64,000 nt of DNA from Hippophae tibetana (lineage: Eukaryota; Streptophyta; Magnoliopsida; Rosales; Elaeagnaceae), in NCBI GenBank assembly GCA_037013495.1, contig CM072806.1, positions 29,452,001 through 29,516,000 of the forward strand, in the 5' to 3' direction. The position numbers and the translations under genes are program-made. Below the pieces are notes generated by a model. The model was not told the DNA's origin. It worked only from the letters and a program-made list of their open reading frames with translations, and made no database searches. Positions 22,748 to 32,528 of this stretch are shown piece after piece (the stretch's first letter is position 1; each line of letters starts with the position of its first letter).

Positions 22748-22757
22748 TTTGATACCA
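22748..22757 (-). other. Copia primer-binding site (tRNA-iMet type)
   Basis: The minus strand reads TGGTATCAAAGCAGG directly inside the 5' LTR, with a one-base change from the usual TGGTATCAGAGC complement of initiator methionine tRNA. Confidence 0.88.
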
Positions 22758-22995
22758 TGTCAAATATTGTATTTGTCTGATAATTATCATGTATATTTCA
22801 TATTATTTCTGTTTTGTTTTTCTATACAAGAGTTTAACTATATGTATACAATGAAAACGAAAATTAAACAATAACCATAATTCCTGCACATCCATGTTTT
22901 ATGGCTCCACTAATGTTATTGTCTGCTCCATGTTTTGCTCCACTGAGCATTGGTGTATGCCACTGTGGCAGCATGCACCACAACACACACCAACA
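22758..22995 (-). repeat. Copia 5' LTR
   Basis: 238 bp, same ends as the 3' LTR. Six substitutions relative to it by eye. The region between the gag start (21885) and this LTR holds a roughly 860-bp leader rich in short repeats such as aatcagcaa (22620-22740). Confidence 0.95.
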
Positions 22996-23000
22996 GCATA
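22996..23000. repeat. Target site duplication gcata (right)
   Basis: Matches 17393-17397. Confidence 0.92.
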
Positions 23001-23109
23001 TATATACATAGATGAGGATCAAAGTCATTTCCTCATCAAGCTCATGAGAACATATATTTTAATTTAATATAAAGTGTTTACTTTTATGTTTTTTCTATTT
23101 AATTTGTAA

Positions 23110-23400
23110 CTAATAATTCTTGTCCTTTTTGAATGTTATTAAATGATCAAGATTCAAGTACTAGGCTTGACATGATTGACTTATTTCATAAGACTCATCA
23201 CTCCACGAAGAAAGGATTGGCATCGCAAGAAAAGAAAGAATGCTTGTGTAAGATTAATTTTGATATGAAATTTTGAGTCATAAATACTGGATTAATTTTT
23301 ATTTTAAAATTGATATGACTCTTTTAAATATTTGTGTAGCTTACAAAATATGGCTAAGATTTAAACTCAAAAGAATCTCCATGCAACTTTATGCGGGGGA
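23110..23400 (+). pseudogene. CACTA second ORF remnant (Ptta/En-Spm associated)
   Basis: After an AT-rich intron-like stretch the frame reads DQDSSTRLDMIDLFHKTHHS, followed by KKGLASQEKKECL (about 23145-23250). This resembles the DLF-TH-KK-G segment of the plant Ptta/En-Spm transposase-associated family. A probable exon follows near 23338 (AYKIWLRFKL), where the family has an A--KM-EL segment. 17080-17240 (ELIKQHLSET, then HAHYYHARMNLLKFKRP) is probably the upstream part, separated by the copia insertion. Inactive. Confidence 0.6.
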
Positions 23401-23945
23401 GAGAATATAATATGGTACAAATGTATGTATCTAATTTACAATTATACTTTAAAAGACTAAAAATATCAAGAAAAAATAATGAATATGTGATGTAGTTGTA
23501 ACTATGGCATTGTATGATCTTGTTCTAGTTGTAGGAATATTATAAATCTTGAAATTTCAACTATTGATTTTAGCACATGGAATAAGAAGAATACTTTGCC
23601 CATTTTCTATGCTATATCTCTAAGTTTTTTTTTGGTTTGATGTGCCGAAGCTATCACTATTGTAAGATTGTTGATTTGTTCTTGTAAACAATAAGAGCCT
23701 CTAAAATTTGATTCATAAGCAGTGTTATCCACTATTTATCGTACTTTAATTACAATTTTCAATCCTGTTCATACTTACTTTTTTTTATCATCTAACTTCA
23801 CCTTACCTTATTAGCGTTGTTACTATGGTTGCCTTTACGTTCAACACTTATTCAAAGGTTCATGAGGTTAAGAACTTTTGGAACTCATGCATTACCCACA
23901 ATTTGATGAGATCGGCTAAATCTAATATGATTTCAAAGACCCATC
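23401..23945. other. CACTA interior, no motif recognised
   Basis: AT-rich, no open frame over 60 codons, no terminal repeats. Presumed intron or decayed part of the CACTA second ORF because recognisable pieces occur on both sides. Confidence 0.35.
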
Positions 23946-23947
23946 TT

Positions 23948-24102
23948 AACAACAACAACAACAACAACACTCTTTAATTTTTTCAATATCATATTTGTTT
24001 TTCTTGAAACAACAACAACAACACACTTCAATTTTTTCAATATCATATTTGTGTTTCTTGAAACAACGACAACAACACACTTCAATTTTTTCAATATCAT
24101 AT
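23948..24102. repeat. 54-bp tandem repeat, three units, with CAA run
   Basis: Units start near 23948, 24010 and 24064. Each has aacaacaacaaca, then caattttttcaatatcatat, ttgtgtttcttgaaac. The third unit is cut at 24102 by the gypsy element and its remainder follows at 29046-29062. The minus-strand cysteine-rich open frame here is a translation of the repeat. Confidence 0.88.
24098..24102. repeat. Target site duplication catat (left)
   Basis: Identical to 29046-29050, bracketing the gypsy element. Confidence 0.92.
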
Positions 24103-24390
24103 TGATACAAACTCGTCCTGCTTCTGCTCACCAGAGGATCATCGCGCACGCATGAGGAAGGCAGAAGAAGGTGCACCAATTCGGTTAGAAAAACTGAAAG
24201 GGGACCACCGAATAAATTAGGGTTTCTGTTATGAATGTCAAAAAATTGGTTAGGGTTTGTTCATCAATTCTAAGGCTATATATAAAGCCATTTAGGAAAT
24301 CAGAAAGGATATATAGAGAATTTTACCTAAATCCAGCATTTTCCTCTGCTCTTCTCTTGTTTATCTTCTTACCTGCAAGTTTCTGTAACA
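24103..24390 (+). repeat. Gypsy 5' LTR
   Basis: 288 bp. Contains a TATA-like ggctatatataaagcc near 24269-24284, shortly before the likely transcript start. Confidence 0.95.
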
Positions 24391-24391
24391 G

Positions 24392-24404
24392 TGGTATCGA
24401 AGCC
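24392..24404 (+). other. Gypsy primer-binding site (tRNA-iMet type)
   Basis: TGGTATCGAAGCC one base after the LTR, complementary to the 3' end of initiator methionine tRNA apart from one position. The gag ATG follows at once (24405). Confidence 0.9.
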
Positions 24405-25300
24405 ATGGACACCAGTGGTAAATCCAACACTGAGTTTCGCGGCGAGATAATGGAAACCCTGGCAAAACATGAATCAGGCTTCAATCAGATAGGCGTAACC
24501 TTACAGGCTATGTTAACCGAGTTACATGGGCTTCACGCCACTCGGAATTTACCTGAAGAAAACCCGTTCGCACGAGAAGAAAAACCACGCCCAAATGGTG
24601 GGTTCAGGAACCCTAATGAGCCACCACGTTCCCACTTTAGGCTATCATTTCCTACCTTTATAGGGGAAGATCCCATTGGGTGGATATACAAAGCCGAGAA
24701 ATACTTTGAATTCACAAATACTACACCAGAACAAAGGGTGCAGTTGGCATCATTTCATTTGGATGGTATTGCCTTACAATGGCATAGATGGATCACCAAG
24801 CTATGTAGCTGAGATTTGGCCCAACTGATTATGAAGATCCCTCTGAAGCCCTGACCAAACTCAAACATACCTCAAGTGTAGCTACTTACCAGGAAACATT
24901 TGAGAAACTCTCTCACATAGTGGATGGTCTTCCAAAAGAATTTTTGATAGGTTGTTTCATCGCTGGATTAAGAGATGAGATCAGAATTGAAGTAAAAATT
25001 AAGAAGCCACGAACATTGGCTGAAGCTATAGGAGTGGCAAGAATGATTGAAGAAAAGAATCTGCTCTAGAGGAAAGCCATTCAATATCCATGATACCCAA
25101 CATCCTCTGTGACAACAAGAACCTCCACTAATCCTACTACTGGTGTGTTAGGACCCCCTCCCCAACAAAGAAGCAACTCAACACCAATTGCCTCGACTAA
25201 TACCTTTCGTCGTATCACAAATTAGGAGGCACAAGAACGAAGAGATAAAGGCTTGTGCTACTACTATGATGAGAAGTTTGTAGCAGGTCACCGTTGCACG
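24405..25300 (+). pseudogene. Gypsy gag, interrupted
   Basis: The start ATG at 24405 (MDTSGKSNTEFRGEIMETL) is preferred over the in-frame ATG at 24231, which lies inside the LTR. Motifs: FRLSFPTFIGEDPIGWIYKA and YFEFTNTTPEQRVQLASFHL (capsid), and a stop after TKLCS (24812). In another frame follow ATYQETFEKLSHIVDGLPKE, FIAGLRDEI and MIEEKNLL, then stops. The zinc knuckle at about 25250-25300 reads GLCYYYDEKFVAGHRC: the second cysteine of the C-2-C pair is Tyr, so metal binding should be lost. Confidence 0.9.
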
Positions 25301-25390
25301 TGACCCCAAATGTTTATGATAGAGGAACTGCCTAAGAACCCTATCATAACTCCAGAAGAAGAACACCCTGAACAAGAACCTTAGGAGCTA

Positions 25391-27264
25391 GTGCCAGAAA
25401 TCTCATTTCATGCAATAACAGGTACTAATCATCCTCAAACACTTAGAGTTATGGGAAACCTCATAAATAAGAAAGTACTAGTTCTGATAGATGGGGGCAG
25501 TACACATAACTTCATTGACCAAACCTTGGTTTCCCAGCTTGGTTTCCCTATCACTAAGAATCAGAAATTGGAAGTTATGATAGCAAATCGTGAAAAAATT
25601 GAGTGCCAAGGACAATGTAGAGGCCTTACTCTTTCAATTCAAGGGTATACGGTCTCAACAGATTATTTTGTGCTACCAGTAGCTGCATGCCAGCTAGTAC
25701 TTGGGGTTCAATGGCTTGAAACCCTAGGGCCAATAGAAATGGATTATAAAAAACTCACCCTCAGCTTCAAGATAGGAGGGGCCACTCATACGTTCCAAGG
25801 TTTACAAAGGACTAATAGTGCAACCCTAACCAACAAGGAATGCGGTGAGCTACAAAATATAGGATTATTCCTTCAAATTTTGCCCATAAGAGATCATGAA
25901 CCACAGAAGGATGTGTCCTCATTTCCAGAGATGAGACAATTATTAACAGAGTTTTCTCATATATTTGAGCTACCCTCAGAGCTGCCGCCAAAACGACAAC
26001 AAGATCACCGTATTCCCCTGAAGCCAGGAGTAGGGCCAGTTAATGTCAGACCCTACTGCTACCCCTATTATCAAAAGACAGAGATTGAGAAGATGGTTAA
26101 GGAACTCCTTCATTCTGGGCTAATCAGGCACAGCAGCAACCCATTTTCTTCACCAGTGTTATTAGTAAAAAAACTAACGGTAGCTAGAGATTCTGTGTAG
26201 ACTATCTAGCTCTGAATGATTGCACAGTTAAGGACAAATACCCCATTCTAGTAATTGATGAACTGTTGGATGAGCTTCATGGAGCTCATATATTCTCCAA
26301 GATAGATCTGCGATCAGGGTATAATCAAATACGAGTTTATCAAGAAGATATCCCTAAGACGACTTTTAGAACCCATAAAGGCCATTATGAATTCTTAGTA
26401 ATGCCATTTGGCCTCACTAATGCCCCAGCTACTTTCCAAGGTCTTATGAATGACCTATTTAAATCTTACCTTTGAAAGTTCATCCTGGTATTCTTTGATG
26501 ACATCTTAATCTACTCCCAATCAAGAGATGACCATTTGGAGCATGTGAAGATAGTCTTTCAGCTTCTAGCCACCCACAAGTTATATGCCAAGGAAACCAA
26601 ATGCCAATTCGAGGTGAAACAAATAGAATATTTGGGCCATGTGGTCTTAGATCAAGGGGTCTCTGTGAATCCATCAAAGATCCTAGCTGTTAAGGAATGG
26701 CCTACCCCAACTACATCTAAAGGAGTTAGAGGCTTCCTGGGGTTAGCTAGTTATTACAGAAAATTTGTACGTAATTTTGGTAGTTTGGCAACTCCCTTAA
26801 CTCGTCTCTTGAGCAAGGAAGGGTTTAACTAGAATACAGAGGCTGAAAAATCATTTAGACAATTGAAGGAGGCCTTAACAACCCCACCATTTTTAAGCCT
26901 ACCTAATTTTTCCCAACGATTTGTAATTGAATGTGATGCCAGTGGCATTGGGTTGGGAGCTATCCTCACTCAAGCAGGGAGGCCAATAGCTTATTTCAGC
27001 CAAGCTCTCAAGGGTTCAACATTGACTCTATCAGCCTATGAGAAAGAAATGTTAGCTATCATTAAAACTATCCGGGTATGACGTCCTTACTTACTAGGAA
27101 AACCATTCACCATCCTCACTAATCAGAGAAGCCTCAAGTATTTGTTGGAACAGTGCATCACCACCCCAGCACAAGCACGATGGTTGCCTAAACTACTTGG
27201 ATATGATTATAAGATTGAGTAAAAATGTGGGAAGGAAAACCAAGGAGCTGATTCTCTTTCACGA
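25391..27264 (+). pseudogene. Gypsy protease, reverse transcriptase and RNase H
   Basis: Protease: VLIDGGSTHNFID, where the usual D-S-G is D-G-G. Then LGVQWLETLGPI. RT: HRIPLKPGVGPVNVRPYCYP, a frameshift near 26180 before [18 protein letters not shown] (first catalytic Asp), [16 protein letters not shown], a stop at 26475, VFFDDILIYSQS (catalytic DD), GFLGLASYYRKFV. RNase H: FVIECDASGIGLGAIL, PIAYFSQALKG, YEKEMLAI, a stop at 27081, then ADSLSR. The catalytic Asp pairs of RT remain, but stops at 26475, 26832, 27081 and 27223 and the frameshift prevent a full product. Confidence 0.93.
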
Positions 27265-27267
27265 GTA

Positions 27268-28341
27268 GTGGAATTCTTATTCTTAAGTATATCTCAGCCA
27301 CAAATGGATTGGTGGCCACAACTACAGAAGGTAGTTCAGCAGGATCCTTTCTACACAGACCTAATAGCCAATTCTACTCCTGCAAGGGCTCATAAATTGT
27401 TACAGAGGGATGGGGTCTGGTTTAAAAACAACAAGGTATATCTGAGCCCTAAATCCTCCATCATACCTCAAATCATCGCTGATTATCACTCTTCTCCAAT
27501 GGGGGGACACTTTGGGTTCCTCAAGACCCTCTCACGCATAAAAAGCAACTTCACTTGGCCTAAACTGCGCCAAACGTTGAAGAAAGTCCTCAGGGAATGT
27601 GACACTTGCCAATGGTTCAAACCAGAAACTATGAAACCAGCAGGATTGCTTCAACCTCTTCCCATACCTGAGAAGATTTGGGCTGATATCTCAATGGATT
27701 TTGTGGAAGGACTACCTACTTCAAAAGGACATATAGTCATAATGGTAATCATGGATCGCTTGAGTAAATATTCTTATTTCATCCCTATGAAGCACCCATT
27801 TTTAGCTCCCACAGTAGCCAAGACATTTGTGTCCAACATCCTGCGACTGCATGGTATGCCTACTTCTATTGTTAGCGATCGTGATAATGTGTTTATTAGT
27901 TCCTTCTCGCAAGAGTTGTTTCATTTACAAGGAACCCAATTGTGCATGAGCTCTAGCTACCACCCACAGACCGATGGACAAACTGAGGTGACCAATCACA
28001 CACTGGAACAGTATATGCATTGCTTCACTGGGGATCAACCCCGCAAATGGATTGATTGGATTCCTTGGGTTGAGTACAGCTACAACACCTCCATCCACTC
28101 CACAATATAGATGACTCCCTTTGAAGCAGTTTATGGCATTCTACCACCTCTCATACTAACATATGTCCCCAAAACTGCCCAAATGCCAGTTGTGGATGAA
28201 CACCTACGTACCAGAGATCACCTACTACGAGAATTAAGGCACAACCTACTACAAGCTCAGAACCGAATGAAATGCCAAGCTGATAGACATCGACGAGAAG
28301 TCACATTCAAAGAGGGAGATTATGTATATCTTAGGCTCTAA
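27268..28341 (+). pseudogene. Gypsy integrase
   Basis: Largest intact stretch of this element (280 codons to 28110, stop, then 76 more). Zinc-binding HHCC: DYHSSPMGGHFG with C in RECDTCQW. Core: ADISMDFVEGLPTSKG (first Asp), SIVSDRDNVFISSF (second Asp), SSSYHPQTDGQTEVTN (catalytic Glu), then WIPWVEYSYNTSIHS, stop, MTPFEAVYGI and the C-terminal GDYVYLRL. All three catalytic residues are present. The next part (to 28600) is frameshifted. Confidence 0.93.
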
Positions 28342-28469
28342 CCCTATAGACAATCATCAGTTGCTTTTCGTTCATCAAGAAAATTAGCTCCGCTTTTTTG
28401 GCCCTTACAGAATCATTGCTCGAATAGGACCAGTGGCTTACAAGCTGGCACTCCCACTCACTTCTCAAA

Positions 28470-28757
28470 TACATGATGTCTTTCATGTAAGCATGTTAAA
28501 GAAACACGAAGGGGAAATACCAGCAAGCTCCAACCCACTTCCTCTAGTCTCTGAACAAGCAACAATTCTTCCCCAACCTGAAACCATCCTCAACTGACTT
28601 ATGACCCAAAAAGGGAAATACCGACCCAAGACAAAAAAATTGGTCAAATGGAAAGACATTCCAATCGAAGAAGCCACTTGGGAAAATGAGTGGCGTTTTC
28701 TGAAAACATATCCAAACTTCATCCTTGAGGACAAGGATTCTTCTAGGGAGGGAGGAA
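28470..28757 (+). pseudogene. Gypsy chromodomain tail
   Basis: In broken frames near 28470-28500 a DVFHVS-LK segment occurs (end of integrase). Then KLVKWKDIPIEEATWENEW (28645-28700) is the chromodomain core with the W of the aromatic cage region. The reading ends at the polypurine tract. In active chromoviruses this domain is thought to guide insertion to particular chromatin. Confidence 0.85.
28745..28757 (+). other. Gypsy polypurine tract
   Basis: agggagggaggaa directly before the 3' LTR. Confidence 0.9.
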
Positions 28758-29045
28758 TGATACGAACTCGTCCTGCTCCTGCTCACCAGAGGATCATCAC
28801 GCACACAGGAGGAAGGCAGAAGAAGGTGCACCAATTCGGTTAGAAAAACTGAAAGGGGACCACCGAATAAATTAGAGTTTCTGTTATGAATGTTAGAAAA
28901 TCGGTTAGGATTTGTTCATCAATTCTAAGGCTATATATAAAGCCATTTAGGAAATCAGAGAGGATATATAGAGAATTTTACCTAAATCCAGCATTTTCCT
29001 CTACTCTTCTCTTGTTTATCTTCTTACCTGCAAGTTTCTGTAACA
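28758..29045 (+). repeat. Gypsy 3' LTR
   Basis: 288 bp; twelve substitutions relative to the 5' LTR by eye; same TG...CA ends. Confidence 0.95.
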
Positions 29046-29050
29046 CATAT
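29046..29050. repeat. Target site duplication catat (right)
   Basis: Matches 24098-24102. Sequence beyond continues the third 54-bp unit. Confidence 0.92.
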
Positions 29051-29062
29051 TTGTGTTTCTTG

Positions 29063-30325
29063 AACTCTTTTAGCATTGCATAGGCAAACAATAAGTCATC
29101 CCTTTATGTTCTAGTAAATGCATTGTTATATTCCATGCAATGGATTTAGAATTCTATTGTCTAGTTGTGTTATTTTTATAGTTTTAATATGTACTTTTTC
29201 TTAATATTTCATTCCTTTTATTTATCATTTTATATTTGTCTCTTCTCATTTTTTGGTTATTCATAGCTTGAAGAATAAACTACTAATGATGAATTTAAAA
29301 GAATAAACCCCTAGTGATGAACAAACATATCATATTTATTCACTTTTTTCTAGACCATAATTATAATGAATTATACTTTGAGGTAATAGATATTTCATTT
29401 TTGCTACAAAATTTAATACCCAAGTATGAAGTATGTTTTTTTTTCATTTCTAAGATGGGATAAATAAGGATAGAGAGAATTACTGTCTATTTTATTTATT
29501 TGATTTTTGCATTAGTTAGTAAAACTAATTTTATTTGATATGTTTTTTTGTATTTCTAAGATGGAATGATTTAAGATAGAGAGAATCATCCACTTGAGGA
29601 GAATAGCCGACCAATGTAGGTACCTGATATAGAAATTTGTAAACATAATCTAAAGATGAAGCCTAGTATTTTTATTAGTGGCTACTAACCATCCAAACAT
29701 GTAGCTAGAGCAGTGGCTATCTATAGGAAGAACAAAGAGTTATGCCAATGAATAGATACAATGAAAACATAGTTTGATGATACTACTTCTACATTACAAG
29801 CCGAGTTAGATTTAGAGCATGCATGTTCATGAACAAAAAACTTTAGCCCTTTTTGAGGTACTCTCACAAATGAATCTATATGCTACATTAAAATTTTCAG
29901 CCATGTTTTCTAAACCATAAGTTCATGGATTTCTATTACTTCATCAGGCTACACACTACTTTAGAAAATATTTAGAAACTTATTCGATGTATTTTCATCA
30001 TTTTGGTATTACTCTATATCATATGCTTAAGTTGCTTGTACTATTTTTATAACATACAATAAGTTTAAAAAGATCAACTACATTTATGATCTTTTTTTTT
30101 ATGACTCGAATGATGTGATTATGATATTTTATATTTTTGATCTGTAACTTATATTTTTGTTATAAATAACCATATATACATATGTACTACCATATGTATA
30201 TATATGTACTAAGGTATATATACATATGTTCATATGTATATATATGTTTGTGTATATATGAGTTATGAATAAAGTTAGTACATTTATAATTAGCATTATT
30301 ATTGGCATTTTTGCTACAAAATATT
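29063..30325 (+). other. CACTA right interior, largely decayed
   Basis: AT-rich. A weak coding trace at about 29640-29830 (KPSIFISGY, then FDDTTSTLQAELDLEHACS) could be the last exon of the CACTA second ORF, which ends in a charged region; this is low-confidence. A tatatatgt-rich stretch lies at 30150-30260. No other gene or repeat boundary seen. Confidence 0.35.
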
Positions 30326-30329
30326 GATA

Positions 30330-30745
30330 AAAAATAATAAATTTACTATGAAATTATTTATTGCAAATAAAATATTTATTATGAAATTATTCATCGCAAA
30401 TGAAATATTTTCATCATGAATTAAATATTTACTATGAAATTATTTTTCGCAAATAAAATATTTACTATGATATTGTTTGTCACAAATAAGATATTTTTTA
30501 CAAAAATATTCATCACGAATTAAATAATTAACATGAAAGTATTGTCTTAAACAAAATATTTGCTATGAAAGTATTCATCGTAAATGAAATATTTATTATG
30601 AAAATATTTATCACAAATGAAATATTTACTACGAAAATATTCATCCCAAATGAAATATTTACTATGAAAGTATTCATCGTAAATAAAATATTTGATACGA
30701 ACAGTGCTATTGAAATATTTCTTGCGACAAATATTTCATCTCAAC
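30330..30745. repeat. 33-bp repeats, probable CACTA subterminal array
   Basis: About ten decayed units of roughly 33 bp built from atgaaatnatt, catcgcaaatg and aaatatttact, from 30330 to 30710, ending in ttcttgcgacaaatatttc. The plus-strand open frame 30565-30756 shows the 11-residue period (FIVNEIFIMK and FITNEIFTTK). CACTA elements carry arrays of this kind near their ends to bind the second transposon protein. The identification is from period and position. Confidence 0.6.
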
Positions 30746-31680
30746 CCTTGATCTGAAGTTGATGTGATGGTCCAGATTCCATTTGAGCTATATTTAAACC
30801 CTTAATCACCTCATAAACCCTAATGAGTCGCCATTAGTATAATTTTGGTCAATTTTTGGAGCTAAAAAATAGAAACAAATACAAAAAAAATCAAAAGAAG
30901 ATACAATTTTGGTGAAAATTCTAGAGGATATTAGCACTACAATTCAAGAGATTGATTGTATTTCTTATTCTACTTTTTTCTTTATCAATTTTTATGTCTT
31001 TCTTTATAAAAAAATATGAACTTTGTGAACAAAATTATGTCTAGTTAATTTATTAATCTAGAGATCTTATAAACTCAATTTTCATCATGTGATGATCTAA
31101 TATTTTACTCCAATTATAATTATAATTTAATTATATTATTTAATATGATTTTTATGCTCTTAATTATTTGGCCAATAATTTATCTGTAAAGGCAATTAAA
31201 TTGATTAAATAACATCTATAGATTCTAGGCATAGATGTATGATTCTTATGTATGTGATCCGTAATTGATGAACTTAATGAGTAGTATTCAATTTAATTGG
31301 TATGCGAGTGTGATTAAATTAATTACTATATGGTGTGTAGTTTACTTGAGAGATGAATTCATGCTAGGTTAGATTCAATTGATCATGAAATTAATTGATA
31401 ATTATATTGGGGGGATTTTAGCAATTCACATGTGTAGAAAATTGGGAGATTAAGTATTCCTAGATATTTTCTCAAATATCTTCTTAGTTAACAAATCTGA
31501 TTTTATTAATTATTTATATTTACTTTTTTTTATTTTAATTTTGCTTCCTTAAAATATAAAAACACAAAAACTAGTTTTTAATAAAATAATCTCCATAGGA
31601 ACGATCTTTTCTTATCATTATATTACTTGTTGTAATACGTATACTTGCATATTCAATACACATAATTTGTGTGGCGATCA
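30735..31680 (+). mobile_element. Athila-type LTR W1
   Basis: Homologous, in opposite orientation, to 39610-40065. Shared landmarks in order: ttgatctgaagttgatgtga, catttgagc, cctaatgagtcgcc, tacaattcaagagattgatt, acaaaattatgtctagttaa, tttactccaattat. The end has aatacgtatacttgcat and then gtggcgatca at 31680, followed by aagttcaaatc where a primer site would begin. Left edge uncertain because it merges with the CACTA array. Confidence 0.55.
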
Positions 31681-32528
31681 AAGTTCAAATCATTTTCAAC
31701 TTATGTACCTACGACCTTATTTTCTATTTGGGCCTTGCCATGTTTGCTTGAAAATTTTCTAAGTTAGGGGTAACTTGTTAGTCCAAATGTTACTTAGCTA
31801 AGCACTTTGATCTATTGGCTCTTTGCTTGGAATACTTGAATTTGTTAAAGTAGTCCAAGCATTAGATAGTTCTTAACTTAGGGAAATTTTAGTTATCACT
31901 TTATTGGACATTCATCATTTCATCATTGAAGTTTTTTAAATCTAACTCTAGTGTAGGAACTTAATGTAGTTCCTAGACATGAGGTAGTATGGTTGTTTAG
32001 ACATAACTCTCTTTCAAGTTTAATAGTCACTATATGTTGATAGTAAACTTGATGAACTATTCTTTATGTTAGATGTGGCTTGGACTACATAACCAACATG
32101 TTAATTTTCTATAGAAAATTTGGTGGCTTGACCTTGAAAGTAGATAGCTCATATGTTGGGATACTTCTTATTCGCTGCCTTAATATGAGTGTATGCTTTG
32201 GTTGGGTACTAAGATTTTTATAGCACTTAGCCCCATTATTGAGTTTCTTGGGTGCAAGATTTACTAGCTAGGATGTTTCTTATTCATTGCCTTAATAGAG
32301 GTGCATGCCTTGGCAAGATACTAGGGCTTTATTGCGCTCACTCCTAGAGTGGTAGAGCTTTTGAGCGATAGCCCCCTTTTAAGGTCTAGGATCGATTAAG
32401 AGGCAATTAGACTAAGTTAAGTTATTCTTCATGTCTATTTTATCCTGGACCACATATCCCTAAATGAGAGTGTGTCCTAGTTGTAACTTTATATGCTCAG
32501 CATGTGTGGAATTTTTGGTGACCTGGGC
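31681..32528. repeat. Divergent tandem repeats, left block
   Basis: A core phrase of the type ggatgcttcttattcattgc with ttaa and ggtgcatgccttg follows at 32159 and 32270. The same units resume after the X LTR at 34433. No coding potential. The array may be a non-coding part of a large gypsy element. Confidence 0.55.

Larger units (their letters stand above)
17398..22995 (-). mobile_element. Complete Ty1/copia retrotransposon (5598 bp)
   Basis: Two 238-bp LTRs with TG...CA ends (17398-17635 and 22758-22995), a 5-bp target duplication, a primer site, a polypurine tract, and the order gag-protease-integrase-RT-RNase H on the minus strand, which defines Ty1/copia. I count 6 differences between the LTRs (about 2.5%). 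At 1.3e-8 substitutions per site per year (a rice figure) that suggests roughly one million years. It is non-autonomous, with at least three in-frame stops and two frameshifts. It lies between the DUF4216 part and the Ptta-like part of the CACTA element. Confidence 0.95.
24103..29045 (+). mobile_element. Complete chromovirus-type Ty3/gypsy element (4943 bp)
   Basis: 288-bp LTRs (24103-24390, 28758-29045) start TGATAC and end TGTAACA. There is a 5-bp target duplication, a tRNA-iMet primer site, a polypurine tract, and the order gag-protease-RT-RNase H-integrase-chromodomain on the plus strand. I count 12 LTR differences (about 4.2%), older than the neighbouring copia. Short LTRs plus a chromodomain suggest the Reina-like group of chromoviruses (inference). 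Many stops and at least two frameshifts make it non-autonomous. Confidence 0.95.
14960..30745 (+). mobile_element. Old CACTA (En/Spm-type) transposon, interrupted twice
   Basis: The unit is inferred from TNP2, DUF4218 and DUF4216 remains (14.96-17.0 kb), a Ptta-like second ORF (about 17.08-17.4 and 23.1-23.4 kb), and decayed 33-bp repeats of subterminal type near the right end (30.33-30.74 kb). The copia element at 17398-22995 and the gypsy element at 24103-29045 are nested inside, each with target duplication. I did not find convincing CACTA termini at either end, so the outer limits are approximate. Confidence 0.55.

Noticed and set aside
23946-24179. Cysteine-rich minus-strand frame (CCCCC runs) that could look like a small secreted peptide
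   Set aside because: It is a translation of the (CAA)n tandem repeat and has no signal peptide.
25391-28341. Endogenous plant pararetrovirus (RT and RNase H similar to caulimovirids)
   Set aside because: LTRs with a target duplication, an integrase with D-D-E and a chromodomain identify a gypsy retrotransposon; no movement or viral coat protein is seen.
30150-30745. CRISPR-like regularly spaced repeats
   Set aside because: The 33-bp units are contiguous and diverged, without unique spacers, in a plant nuclear context; a transposon subterminal array fits better.
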